Assembly (NCBI GenBank): GCA_002702985.1
Contig: PADI01000061.1
Span: forward strand, 9,374-42,371
Direction: 5' to 3'
Origin: Methanobacteriota archaeon
GTDB taxonomy: Archaea; Thermoplasmatota; Poseidoniia; Poseidoniales; Thalassarchaeaceae
Length of the DNA: 32,998 nt
Shown here: positions 1-9,300 of the stretch, one piece after another
Layout of the letters: every line of letters starts with the position of its first letter
Numbering within the stretch: position 1 is the stretch's first letter
Position numbers and translations under genes: made by a program
The notes under the pieces: generated by a model
The model's database searches: none
What the model was told of the DNA's origin: nothing
The model's input: the letters and a program-made list of their open reading frames with translations, nothing else

Positions 1-1595
1 TCCCATACAACTTCATCCTCACAAAATACTGCATTCATTATTTTTGTAATAATGGGACCTAAATCTGGCTCTGAACGACCTAATAGATTGGATGCTTTTG
101 TGGCTATAGCAGGCAGAATTTCATTCACTAATTCGAATTTTTCCTTGGTTTTTGCTTTTTGAGCACTTTTCTTTTTGTGATTTTTCAAATGCCTACCAAT
201 TTCCTGTAATGCTTTACGAATTTCAGTCATTACTACTTCATTTTCAGCCACTGCTTCTTTTGCTTCTGATGTAAATTGTACATTTGTGCTCGCAAGATGA
301 ACTAGTATTGTAGCCGCTCCCTTTGGCAATCCCTTACCTCCAGGTTGATCTAAACCATACCCTTTCCAACTGACAGATTCAATCCCTTTCGTCAGAAGAC
401 ATCCCCCTTGTTGATACATTAGAGGTACCCTATTTGCAAATCTTAAAACTTCAATTGGACCTTCTGCAGATACATCTGCATTTCCATAAATTAGTCCGAC
501 TTCAACTTGAAATGGATTACCGTTTGCTACACTAGGGGCTCTGGTGAGTGTAGAAACAAACGCAGAATCGACTCCTTTTTCCAATCCTTTTTTGATCAAT
601 AAATCTTCTATTGGAGACAAACAATCAGTTGGCGGAGGCATCAGTCTAACTTCATTGAATGATGTTAGAATTTGTTGAGATGCTTCTGGAGTTACTTCTC
701 CAGGAGCTAATTTTTGATCAATATCAGATCTTTCAAGAATTTCTTTCATTGCCCTCATCGGAATTCCAGAAAACGTATGGCGCAAAAATCCTCTCATATT
801 TCTTTCAGAAGAATCTCTTAGTAGCCTATTTAATGAACCAATTTCGATTCCATGTGGATGAGGTTTAATCTCCCTTACTGGACGCGGTAATCTGTCAGTG
901 ACTCTCTCAGACACGAAACTATCTATCAATTCATTTTCCTCATTGTATGCATGAAAACGTATTGTTGCATGAGGATTAACTATTGCAGTCATTCTGAGAT
1001 ACTGGCCTACACTTTTCTTGCCTCGTTGAAATTTGGCTTTCATTGGGGCCTCTATCCGAAGTCCATGTTCAACAGGTAAGCCATTGTGATCTACAAACCC
1101 GTGTGTTCTTTCTCGATTAGAGACGATTGCAGCATTCTTTTTTGTATCCAGACCAATATCCATCTTCAATGCAGTAGCATCCTTTGCAATTTTTGAGACC
1201 ACATGTGTTGTTTTTCCTGTAGTCAATTGACTATACATTACAACTCCTGTAATACCAATTCCTTGTTGACCTCTAGTTTGTCGGATAGTATGAAATCGAG
1301 ATCCAAATAATAGTGATCCAAATACCTTCTCAATTGACTTAGCGGGGATTCCTGGTCCGTTATCTTGAGCGATCAGTAATATTCGATCACTTTTGTTAGG
1401 AATTCGTCGTAATTCAATTGAAATTGTAGGTAATATTCGATGTTCTTCACATGCATCTAACGAATTATCGATAGCCTCTTTGACAGCTGTAATTATCGAT
1501 CTTTGTACAGAATCATATCCTAGAAAATGCTTATTCTTTTCAAAGAATTCACTAATACTGGCTTGCTTCATCGTGCTAGTCGCGCGTCTTGCCAT
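1..1595 (-). CDS. top6B: DNA topoisomerase VI subunit B (3' end outside window)
   Basis: ATPase subunit of the type IIB topoisomerase, which with Top6A relaxes and decatenates DNA in archaea. Reading the minus strand gives about 530 residues without a stop. GHKL ATPase motifs are present: N-box EAIDNSLDAC (about 40-49, Asn44), DNGPGIP (77-83) and the glycine lid GQQGIGITG (108-116). The helix-two-turn-helix and transducer regions follow, with a lysine-bearing segment PGGKGLPKG near 417-425 that fits the switch loop. The ATG at 1595 is chosen because GGAGG lies 7 nt upstream; a second ATG (1571) has none. The length seen is close to the short form of the family (about 530 aa), so little should be missing. 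rlmH lies 135 bp upstream in the same direction. The identification is firm; the C-terminus is not seen. Confidence 0.95.
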   Translation of the reverse strand, partial: MARRATSTMKQASISEFFEKNKHFLGYDSVQRSIITAVKEAIDNSLDACEEHRILPTISIELRRIPNKSDRILLIAQDNGPGIPAKSIEKVFGSLLFGSRFHTIRQTRGQQGIGITGVVMYSQLTTGKTTHVVSKIAKDATALKMDIGLDTKKNAAIVSNRERTHGFVDHNGLPVEHGLRIEAPMKAKFQRGKKSVGQYLRMTAIVNPHATIRFHAYNEENELIDSFVSERVTDRLPRPVREIKPHPHGIEIGSLNRLLRDSSERNMRGFLRHTFSGIPMRAMKEILERSDIDQKLAPGEVTPEASQQILTSFNEVRLMPPPTDCLSPIEDLLIKKGLEKGVDSAFVSTLTRAPSVANGNPFQVEVGLIYGNADVSAEGPIEVLRFANRVPLMYQQGGCLLTKGIESVSWKGYGLDQPGGKGLPKGAATILVHLASTNVQFTSEAKEAVAENEVVMTEIRKALQEIGRHLKNHKKKSAQKAKTKEKFELVNEILPAIATKASNLLGRSEPDLGPIITKIMNAVFCEDEVVW

Positions 1596-1601
1596 TTGTC
1601 C

Positions 1602-1606
1602 ACCTC
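1602..1606 (-). promoter_or_regulatory. Shine-Dalgarno site of top6B
   Basis: The minus strand reads AGGAGGTGGACAA before ATG. The GGAGG core is 7 nt from the start codon. This fixes the start of top6B and gives a local norm for SD spacing. Confidence 0.7.
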
Positions 1607-1619
1607 CTGCTGTAGTCCT

Positions 1620-1671
1620 CCTTCGACCGGATGTCGAAGGGCTACTCACAAGTTTGTGGACTTCGCAAGTC
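1620..1671 (-). other. three consecutive small inverted repeats in the rlmH-top6B gap
   Basis: Three perfect inverted repeats follow one another: 1620-1640 (CCTTCGA, 7-nt loop, TCGAAGG), 1647-1658 (CACAA, 2 nt, TTGTG) and 1659-1671 (GACTT, 3 nt, AAGTC). They lie between the rlmH stop and the top6B SD. They could shape the intergenic mRNA, act as a processing or attenuation site, or bind a regulator. The 2-nt loop cannot close as RNA at full stem length. No function is established. Confidence 0.5.
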
Positions 1672-1730
1672 GAGGGTTATTGAACTCTAATCCTTGGAAT
1701 CATCTAGATTTGTGATTATCTATTCATTTA

Positions 1731-2162
1731 CTATTGTCGGTGATACCTACTGCCACGTTCTATCTCCGAGCATCTGTACAATTGTTCTAACAGTACAACA
1801 GCCGCCATTTCATACGTCATTGTCAATGGACCTAAACCCAATTTTTCATGTTCCAATGGGAAATCGTCTTTCCATCCATCTACAGGACCTATAGCGAGAT
1901 GAATCGTTTTTGCGCTACTTTTCCATGAATTCCATTTTTTGACAAATAGTTCTGTACTAATCGATGGTCCATTTTCGTCAAGAAGAATTAGATTTCCCCT
2001 TTCCTTCTGCAATTTTGAAATATATTCATCTAAACTTAATTTTCCAGAATGACGAATTAGGTTCACCCCACGCCCTTCTAATCTTGTGGAATAAGTATCG
2101 ATCAAGGTAGAATATGCACCATCTCTGGCTTTACCATGTAGGTGTACATTGATACGTGCCAT
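1731..2162 (-). CDS. rlmH: RlmH-like 23S rRNA pseudouridine-N3 methyltransferase (SPOUT)
   Basis: RlmH in bacteria methylates N3 of pseudouridine 1915 in helix 69 of 23S rRNA, using S-adenosylmethionine, on the 70S ribosome. The 143-residue length is close to the bacterial enzyme (about 155). Recognisable segments are LILLDENGPSIST (about 57-70), the knot glycines in HLAIGPVDGW (about 87-97), and the C-terminal family signature LTMTYEMAAVVLLEQLYR followed by GSRYHRQ. In the bacterial family the second segment usually reads IGG-A-G and the third has MT..H; the Tyr here in place of His is a small deviation. The gene precedes top6B in the same direction and diverges from the gene at 2242. No SD is visible before its ATG, so translation may be leaderless. 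Confidence 0.85.
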   Translation of the reverse strand: MARINVHLHGKARDGAYSTLIDTYSTRLEGRGVNLIRHSGKLSLDEYISKLQKERGNLILLDENGPSISTELFVKKWNSWKSSAKTIHLAIGPVDGWKDDFPLEHEKLGLGPLTMTYEMAAVVLLEQLYRCSEIERGSRYHRQ

Positions 2163-2241
2163 ATTCTTGGTGAAATAGTAATTGTTCTTGACCCATTCTA
2201 CAAAACTTAGGGTTCAAAGGCCTCGGCCACGACGGTCAATC

Positions 2242-2577
2242 ATGTCATGGTGGCCATTCTCTAGGAAGAGCTCGGACACCTTTGTCGATGACCCTCATAT
2301 CAAGGGTTCAAGAATGTGGCTAATCGAATTACAAGAGGTATGTGAAAAAGAGTACCAAAACCCTGCTTCTGGACAGGCGAGAGTAAGGGAAATGCAAATT
2401 GAATGGACTGATGCACATTCAAGGGGCGAAATTAGTGATGACTTATTGCAAGGCTTAGATCGAAGAGCATTCCGATTATTGAGAGCAACATCCGAAGAAT
2501 GGCTACAATGGTTAGATGATATTGAATTTTGGAAGCCTGGATGGAGAGGAGATGACGGTTCTCCAAATACTGAATAA
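2242..2577 (+). CDS. conserved-looking small hypothetical protein
   Basis: No family is recognised. The 111-residue product is hydrophilic and rich in Trp, Glu and Arg, with a predicted helical body (about 25-90) and an acidic C-terminus; it has no signal peptide or membrane segment. The ATG at 2242 (MSWWPFSRK) is preferred over an upstream in-frame TTG at 2182, which would add an Arg/Pro-rich leader lying in the divergent promoter region shared with rlmH. The stop is 11 nt before the next start, so it is probably translated from one mRNA with the membrane protein that follows. Confidence 0.6.
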   Translation: MSWWPFSRKSSDTFVDDPHIKGSRMWLIELQEVCEKEYQNPASGQARVREMQIEWTDAHSRGEISDDLLQGLDRRAFRLLRATSEEWLQWLDDIEFWKPGWRGDDGSPNTE

Positions 2578-2588
2578 TAGGTGAAATA

Positions 2589-3317
2589 ATGCTAATATGG
2601 GTAATTTTGTTCAGTGGTATTGCTGTTGGATTATTTTGGTATGCTCGTCACCAACCATTCCCGGAACATGGTAATATTGCAGGCTCTATTTTTCTATTAA
2701 CTGCCCTAGTTCTCTACATCGCCTCAGAAGCCCCAAGGTCTACTGCAGGTACCTTACCAGGTAGCCCCGTACCTCCTGTTATAGCGATTATATTAGGAGG
2801 ATGGTTCACAATTATTGGAGGTTACCATATGGGAAGAACTCAACGTGACGTAATTGTGGCCCCGTTCTCAGGCATCATTCTTGTATCAGGAATCTTTGGA
2901 TTAGTTACCTTAGATTGGACCGAGCAGACTACTGCTGAACAGATAGGTAATTTCATCTTAGCATCAATTTTTGTTTTGTTAGAAATATACTTACTTTTTC
3001 GTGGTTTAGTTGTAGGCATACAAGGGATAACATGGTCAAAATCTGGCTTACGTCAGTTAGAGAGAGGATTGATTTTGGGTGAACGTGGTGCGATTTCTCA
3101 TTTTGAAAGATCATGGGATATGGAAGATCCAGCATTGAGTGCTATGGCCCATGCAGCGCTTGCTTTAATTCACAAATCCAATGGTGATACTGAGAAATAT
3201 GAAACCCACATAAATCGTTTAGAAAGATTTGGTGGATGGGAATCAGTAGATCCTTCATGGCTCGATGTAATTAATACTCGATTACATGGAAATGCAATTC
3301 TTGATTCTAGTGAATAA
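2589..3317 (+). CDS. polytopic membrane protein of unknown function with soluble helical tail
   Basis: Unrecognised 242-residue protein. Hydrophobic segments lie near residues 2-18, 29-46, 63-82, 90-107 and 119-145, followed by a soluble C-terminal third (about 155-242) whose helices (LERGLILGERGAISHFERS, then AMAHAALALIHKSNGD) look like a pair of TPR-type repeats. The start is an ATG with GGTGA four nt upstream (2580-2584). It sits in a plus-strand run with the hypothetical gene at 2242 and the small membrane protein at 3379. Membrane topology with a TPR-like tail suggests a scaffold or assembly role, but this is only inference. Confidence 0.65.
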   Translation: MLIWVILFSGIAVGLFWYARHQPFPEHGNIAGSIFLLTALVLYIASEAPRSTAGTLPGSPVPPVIAIILGGWFTIIGGYHMGRTQRDVIVAPFSGIILVSGIFGLVTLDWTEQTTAEQIGNFILASIFVLLEIYLLFRGLVVGIQGITWSKSGLRQLERGLILGERGAISHFERSWDMEDPALSAMAHAALALIHKSNGDTEKYETHINRLERFGGWESVDPSWLDVINTRLHGNAILDSSE

Positions 3318-3378
3318 TCAGCCTATTTTCGATGCACACTAAACAGGGATTGATAAACTACTACGGGTAAATAATAAC

Positions 3379-3672
3379 ATGGTTTGGGATATACCGAGAT
3401 CTTCTTGGGGAAGAGGTAATTTCCTTTTTTGGGTATTATCAACATGGTTTGGAGCAAATCTCCTTGTTCAAGCATATTGGGTTGGAACTTATGGAAATCC
3501 ACTTGATGCGAATATGTTATTCGAAGCATTTGGTCCAATTGCATGGGTGATTGCCGTTTTAGAAATCCTGCTTTGGTCATTTTTGTTAGTCTATGCTTTC
3601 CGTCGTACGATAATTCGTATTATTGCTCAACACGAGCATCAAACGGATTCAAGAGCCGCCGACTTCGTATGA
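3379..3672 (+). CDS. small two-helix membrane protein, unknown function
   Basis: Unrecognised 97-residue protein with two hydrophobic helices (about 13-35 and 49-73) and a basic, His-containing cytoplasmic tail (RRTIIRIIAQHEHQ). It lies 61 bp after the preceding membrane protein and 13 bp before the cobalamin adenosyltransferase, so it may be co-transcribed with both. Nothing visible links it to cobalamin metabolism. Confidence 0.6.
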   Translation: MVWDIPRSSWGRGNFLFWVLSTWFGANLLVQAYWVGTYGNPLDANMLFEAFGPIAWVIAVLEILLWSFLLVYAFRRTIIRIIAQHEHQTDSRAADFV

Positions 3673-3685
3673 ATATTGAGAGTAG

Positions 3686-4327
3686 ATGGTACGTATCACA
3701 AGAGTTCATACTGGTGGGGGGGATGGTGGTGAAACTAGTCTTTTGACTGGTGAACGCGTTGCTAAGTCAATCGATAGAGTCGAATTGTTTGGAACTATTG
3801 ATGAATTAAACTCATCAATAGGTTGTGTTAGAATGGAACTATCTCGTCTTCCAAAAGAAGCTGCTGATGGCGGGATCCGTATTGCGACAATTCGTCTAGA
3901 ATCCGACCTTGAACCAAAATTGTCACTTCTTCAACAAGAATTATTCGATGTTGGTGGTGAGTGTGCTGGGAATCCAAAATCTCTCCCTGATGGAATGGTT
4001 TTGATCAATATGGAACAAGCAGACAGACTAGTTTCAGAAATGGATGAATGGACAAAAAACACTCCCCCTTTGGATTCTTTTATTTTACCTGCCGGGTCTC
4101 CAGTGATTGTAGCATTACACGTTGCAAGAACGATAGCAAGAAGAGCAGAACGTTGTGCAGTTCGATTGACTCAATCTGAAGGTGATGACGCAGTTAGACC
4201 CACAATACTTGCATATTTGAATAGACTATCAGATTGGTTTTTTGTCGCATGTCGTCATGCAACATTTACTTTAGGAGAAGAGGAGGTTCTATGGATCCCT
4301 CTTTCATCTAGAGGTTCAAAATCTTAA
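3686..4327 (+). CDS. PduO-type cob(I)alamin adenosyltransferase
   Basis: Transfers the adenosyl group of ATP to cob(I)alamin to make adenosylcobalamin, the cofactor of enzymes such as methylmalonyl-CoA mutase and class II ribonucleotide reductase. The 213-residue protein shows the N-terminal ATP-binding signature TGGGDGGETSLLTGERVAKS (9-28) followed by VELFGTIDELNSSIG (about 32-46), and the C-terminal signature ARTIARRAERCAV then YLNRLSDWFFVACRHA. Length and order fit the PduO/MMAB family, with an insertion around 55-75 rich in Ile and Glu. The 3' end overlaps the convergent Nudix gene by 12 bp. Whether the cell makes or only salvages corrinoids cannot be told here. Confidence 0.92.
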   Translation: MVRITRVHTGGGDGGETSLLTGERVAKSIDRVELFGTIDELNSSIGCVRMELSRLPKEAADGGIRIATIRLESDLEPKLSLLQQELFDVGGECAGNPKSLPDGMVLINMEQADRLVSEMDEWTKNTPPLDSFILPAGSPVIVALHVARTIARRAERCAVRLTQSEGDDAVRPTILAYLNRLSDWFFVACRHATFTLGEEEVLWIPLSSRGSKS

Positions 4328-4714
4328 GATTTTACGAGCCTCTTGTAATACACCAACTTCTTCTTCAAACGTAATCATCTCTTCCGCACTATCTACGTCA
4401 ATCCATATGTAATCTGTATGTTCCTCTGAAAGAGAAATATCCATTGAATTTGTTCTTGCAGGGAACCAATGAACTTCTTTTTCTCTTGGAATATTTTTTT
4501 TCATATAGGTATATTTTGTAGATGTAAACCAATTTCCAATAATTTCTACATCAGTGATTCCTGTTTCTTCTTCTAATTCTCTAATAGCAGTTGCTTGATG
4601 CGATAAATCATTTTCTTCGACATGACCTTTCGGAAATCCCCAATGACCTTGAGGATATCGAAGTAATAAGATTAAATCGCCATTTCTTAGTATTAAACCA
4701 CATGAAGTTTCCAT
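4316..4714 (-). CDS. Nudix hydrolase (Ap4A-hydrolase-like)
   Basis: Nudix enzymes cleave nucleoside diphosphates linked to another group; the short form with a PKGH lead-in resembles diadenosine tetraphosphate hydrolases. From the ATG at 4714 the product is 132 residues: a beta-strand start (METSCGLILR), HWGFPKGHVEEN, then the Nudix helix ending RELEEETGI with the REXXEE metal-binding glutamates. The box has one residue more than the standard 23 between its first Gly and the Arg, and Asp stands where the first Glu is expected. An upstream in-frame TTG (4801) would overlap the divergent DHH gene, so the ATG is preferred. Substrate is uncertain. Confidence 0.85.
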   Translation of the reverse strand: METSCGLILRNGDLILLLRYPQGHWGFPKGHVEENDLSHQATAIRELEEETGITDVEIIGNWFTSTKYTYMKKNIPREKEVHWFPARTNSMDISLSEEHTDYIWIDVDSAEEMITFEEEVGVLQEARKILRF

Positions 4715-4787
4715 ATTTCTCGGAAGAGGCTCTATTCTTTCAGAGTTCGTCCGAATCGCTCTTAACAGAAATTCATTGGAACGTAAT

Positions 4788-5810
4788 GTGAACCGAACCA
4801 ATCACACTACAGATGAGTTCGATCTTATCAACTTACAAAAATTGAAACCATCCAGAATTGTAACCGATGGAGATTTAGACGGGATCTCTTCTGCAGCTAT
4901 TCTACTCAGAGCATTTCCAGATGCCGAAGTTATTTTTGCCCATCCACCAGGTATTCGTTCAGGAGTTTTTGATAAATTTATTGACAAATCAACAATTATC
5001 TGTGATTTACCATTCCATCCATCCGCTGGAGCAGTTATTGATCACCATTTGACAAACCAAATCTCTAATTCTGATGTTTTAGATCTATGGAGGCCAACAA
5101 TGTCTGCTGCAAGAATCGCCCACTCTATTGTTAAGACTCAACATAATCTAGATGATTTAGAAGAATTCATTGAATGGGTCGATCGTTTAGATGGAGGCGG
5201 TATTTCCAAAGAAGATTTTCTTTCTGATCATCCGATTGTAACACTCAGTAGAAGTGTTGATGCTCGAGAGTCTCCATCAACTGCTCTCTGGGTAGCTAAG
5301 TCAATATCAAAAGGAGTAACTATTGAAGAAATTCTCAATAATCCTATTGTGGATAAATTTGTACAAAAAAAATCTCATGAATCAAAGACCATCGATCATA
5401 TAATCAACAGCACTTTACGTATTGAAAATAGATTAGCTATTGTTCGATTTGATGGTACAGGAACCCGTACAGGAGGATATAGAATTACTGCCTCAGTTGG
5501 AGATTCTTGTGATGCTTGTATTATTATTCATGGTGATGAAAAAGGAAGTGTTTCTGGCAAAATTCCTCCATTAGGTGCCTCATTTTACACTAATTCATTT
5601 TTTCACAAGAATGGTGGTCTGGTAGATCTAACATTACTTGCAACAGCATTTGATCCAGATGGGGGAGGTCATTCAAATGCATGTGGTTGTAGAATTAAAC
5701 CACTAGATAAATTTGGTAATATTGAAGATAGAAATCCCAAATTAACTGACATTGAAGAAAACCTAACTCATTGGATCAAGATTTGGAATTCAAATCATCC
5801 CGATTATTGA
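4788..5810 (+). CDS. DHH-family phosphoesterase (RecJ-like / DHHA1)
   Basis: Members cleave phosphodiester bonds in single-stranded nucleic acids, nanoRNA or cyclic dinucleotides with two metal ions. With the GTG start at 4788 the product is 340 residues. Motifs in order are DGDLDG (27-32, motif I), ICDLPFH with Asp73 (motif II), the name-giving DHH (85-87, motif III), and the C-terminal DHHA1 substrate loop GGGH (292-295) followed by SNACGCRI. A TTG at 4776 is an alternative; there is no suitable ATG in this frame before the motifs. The gene is shorter than bacterial RecJ and lacks its OB domain, so the archaeal stand-alone class is more likely. Substrate cannot be assigned. The stop overlaps the convergent gene by 7 bp. 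Confidence 0.88.
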   Translation: MNRTNHTTDEFDLINLQKLKPSRIVTDGDLDGISSAAILLRAFPDAEVIFAHPPGIRSGVFDKFIDKSTIICDLPFHPSAGAVIDHHLTNQISNSDVLDLWRPTMSAARIAHSIVKTQHNLDDLEEFIEWVDRLDGGGISKEDFLSDHPIVTLSRSVDARESPSTALWVAKSISKGVTIEEILNNPIVDKFVQKKSHESKTIDHIINSTLRIENRLAIVRFDGTGTRTGGYRITASVGDSCDACIIIHGDEKGSVSGKIPPLGASFYTNSFFHKNGGLVDLTLLATAFDPDGGGHSNACGCRIKPLDKFGNIEDRNPKLTDIEENLTHWIKIWNSNHPDY

Positions 5811-6289
5811 AGGATATCCAATAATCGTAAAAATCCTAAGAATACAACAGCAATTAGTAACCATACCAGAAAATCACCTATACGTTGGTGAATCCCTCTT
5901 ACTTGTTTGATATTTTCTTTCTCTTCTCTCTGTTTGACTATTTTCGTTCCAGATCTGTACATTAAGTAAACAAAAAAAGCTAAAATTAATCCTAACCATC
6001 CATGTAAACTAACTATCGAGGAGATATCTGCATCTAATTTGAAATATCGATAAGCATCAGCAACAACAGCAAAGAAAATTACAACAGAGATGAATAGTAA
6101 TGACCGCCTTCCTGAAACTTCGTGTTCATTTACAATTTCACTTCTTTTTTTATCTTGAATTTTAGACCACATAATTCCCTTTTTTGTTTTCAATGCCTTC
6201 ATAATTTTCCATTGTCTGTATAGCCAGATCGCCATTGAAAAACCGAGAATAGGATGCAACAAGATGACTACCGCATCGACCACATCCAT
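5804..6289 (-). CDS. four-helix membrane protein with conserved-looking histidines (cytochrome b561/DUF4079-like)
   Basis: A 161-residue membrane protein with four hydrophobic segments (about 5-22, 62-80, 91-110, 138-158). Histidines sit at helix edges: HPILGFSMA near the first helix, HGWLGL in the third and HQRIGD before the fourth. This spacing resembles small bis-His b-type haem membrane proteins, but no signature is decisive and the family assignment is tentative. The loop after helix 1 is strongly basic, suggesting it is cytoplasmic. The start ATG at 6289 is divergent from the PIN-domain gene across a 108-bp gap. Confidence 0.6.
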   Translation of the reverse strand: MDVVDAVVILLHPILGFSMAIWLYRQWKIMKALKTKKGIMWSKIQDKKRSEIVNEHEVSGRRSLLFISVVIFFAVVADAYRYFKLDADISSIVSLHGWLGLILAFFVYLMYRSGTKIVKQREEKENIKQVRGIHQRIGDFLVWLLIAVVFLGFLRLLDILQ

Positions 6290-6385
6290 GCCCTCACATC
6301 GACTTCTCCATCATCATTCTGAGGGTCGGATGCCTCATTTTCTGGCGAATCGTTGATGTATGCTGGACGAGCGCACCTCTTCGTT

Positions 6386-6390
6386 GGAGG
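6386..6390 (+). promoter_or_regulatory. Shine-Dalgarno site of the PIN-domain gene
   Basis: GGAGG ends 7 nt before the ATG at 6398, the same spacing as top6B. It selects this start over an in-frame ATG at 6356 and a TTG at 6353. Confidence 0.65.
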
Positions 6391-6397
6391 GCGAAGG

Positions 6398-9300
6398 ATG
6401 GAGGACCGTCTCAAGGAAGCTATCGAACACGCCCTCCGTTCTGGAGACGATCCTAATACAAGAATTAGGACTTTAATTGGGAACGATGCCTTCAATTTAT
6501 TAGATAAACCATGGAAGTCAATTGCAATCACAATTCTTCGAAAAGAGGAACCAGTTAATCCCGATGAGGAAGTAAAAGTCAAGGTTACTCGAAGACGAGG
6601 AGGTCGAAGACGAGGAGTCAAAGGCTCTTCTGGAATCGAAGATTCGCTACCGTCACCATCACAAGTAATTTCTGGAAATTTCATACCAGCATTCAAACTT
6701 GCAACATTACTGATTCACAAGGGCAAAGATCCAAAAAATTGGGAATCAAAACTTGATTTAGATATTGACCAATTAAGAAACGATTGCATTTCTGGTATCC
6801 ATCCAGTTTGGTCAATAGCAGCTCGAGAGTGTCCATTAATCGCTCAGTTAGGTGCCTTTCCATCCTTGGAAGTCGAAATTCAGTCTGTAGAAGTAGATCA
6901 GAGTTGGATAGTAGCGTCAAGAATTGACCCAATGGATATTTCATCACTTGGTGACTTGTTAGAAAAATTCCCTACACTGAATCTCGGTTCAGCAGGTATT
7001 CTCAAAATCCAACGATTATCCAAAGGACTTCAAGGTAAGAAGATGAGAATGAATCAAATCCAGAAGAGTATTCCCGAAGAACTTCTTTCATCTACAATTC
7101 CAGAACATATGTTGTTGGGGGCATATCTTTTGATTGCAGCCGGCGAATTAGAAAAATCGTTAAAAGTTCTACAGTCAATTAAATCGAAAAATAAGATATT
7201 AATGAAATCAGTAAACGATGTTATCGCTTTAACTACTCTAAGATCAGGAGATATTTCTTCTTGGGATCATTGTTCAGAAGTTACAGGAAAAGACCCATTG
7301 TCGATTGTTATGCTTCTAGAAGCATGGAAAAACCCCCCTATTGATAGACAAATCGATTCAAAAAAGATTGAATCAGGGATGATGCATTTAGAATTACATG
7401 GTGAACCAGTATCAGATACTCTTCGTTGGATGTTAGTAAAACAGGTGGCAGAGACCGGGGATTTAGCAGCGGCAACTGAACTTGTTTTAGAAACAAGAAT
7501 TGATGATGAAGAATCATTTATTCAAGCCTCCTCGTTAGCAGGAGATAACGAATTATTGATTACTCGTTTAGTCGAAAAAGCTCCAGAATTTTCTTTGATT
7601 ACATGGTCAGAAATTGTGACCGATTCAAAATATCCAATGTTAATTCGTCTCACTTGTTCAAAGTTAATTGCAAATGAAAGAACACTACTTCCATCCGATG
7701 TTCTCGAGTCGACCATAGAGATATTATCTACTCAAGTAGACATTTTTTCCTTATCGTTGATATTGTATTCCTCAAAGATAGATGGGTCTACCAAACCCTA
7801 TTCTGTTCTACTTTGTAGTGCATTAGCACCTGCAAATATTGGCGAAGAGACAATACAGTGGCTTCAGAATGAAAGATCAATAGCTCATGACTCAATTACT
7901 TCTTCAGAAATACCTGAATTCCTGAGCATACATGAAGCTGCTTTGATTCGGTTATTGGATGGTGGAAATGCAAACTTGGACGAACTTCTTGGAAGATTAC
8001 CAGAATCCGGTTCAGAGGTTTTACGTGAAACACGTCGAGCATTGATGGATGGAGGAGATGGACTAGTTAGTGAAAAGAGAATTGATACTCTCGAAGAATC
8101 AATTGCTGCAGCTAATCTTTCCAGTTTAGAATCTTCATTGTTTCATGCAATTGTGAATCTCCTTAGAATGAATCGCGTAAATAATGAAATTCAGATGAGT
8201 GATAGTAGTCGTAAAGAACATGCGTCAGAATTACTTAATCAGATTATTGAAAATAATTTTTCTGCTATTTTCCTCAATCAAGTTCAACAAATGCTTCTAG
8301 AGCATGAAGTAGCATCCGAAAATTTTGTTTCATGGTTACAAGAAAATAGACCCGGCTCTGAATGGTCCCCTGTTGCAAATGCCGCAATTAAAGTAAATAT
8401 GGAACGCTATAGGGAGGCAGCCCGCTTATACAAACAAGCAGCCCCTCGTTTTCAAGCAGAACCGCATTGTGATTTTGAGATAGCCACCCAATTATATCGT
8501 AAATCATTAATTGGGTTTGCTCAGGCACAAGGATGGTCAGAAGCGATAGCATTATTGAACAGTCATGAAGAGTTGGCCACTACTATCACATCAAGATTCA
8601 AACTGTATTTACAAGTCTCTCATTCTGCTGAAGTACAACAACAAAACCGCGGTAAAAGAAATTCAAAGAATAGGGATATGTCACGAAAGGCTATATTTGA
8701 TTTTGTTGACGAAAAAGTACCAAACATATCTAGTGAAGAAGAAGAATCAACATATTCATCTCAAAGGGAAAGAAATAGGAGAAAGGAAGATCTAATTGAG
8801 TCTTTGATGACCTACCCTTCAAAACGTAATCTTCCTGAAGAACCATTTGTAGGTCGTGTTCGTGCGGCGTTAAACCACATTCGAGAAAAGAACAAGTCTG
8901 GAAGAACACGGATTGAAAATCGATTCCGAGAAGCGATAAAGGATGAAGAAGAGCCCTTGGAATTATTCAGTATTGCTAATGAAATAGCTTCTGAAGATCC
9001 TGTCCGCGCATTAGGGATGTTAGAACATGCCGTATCGGTTTGTAATTATCTTGGACGTATGGAAAAGGCAAGATTGATTGCATCAATGAAAACATTGTAT
9101 TCAAAACACGAGTCTAATATTCCAATTCGATCACGACGTATTTTAAGTTCAGTAGATTTAGCCCCATTAGTTGTTATTGATACAAATTTGTTGATAGATG
9201 CTTTATCAGATGCAATACTTAGAAAAATGGCTATGGATCGAAATGGAATTATTAATCCAAATTCATCTCTTTTATTCCACCATACTCTTCGACATTTACG

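Noticed and set aside
1393-1683. Plus-strand open frame of 96 codons
   Set aside because: Antisense to the start of top6B, whose GHKL motifs are unambiguous.
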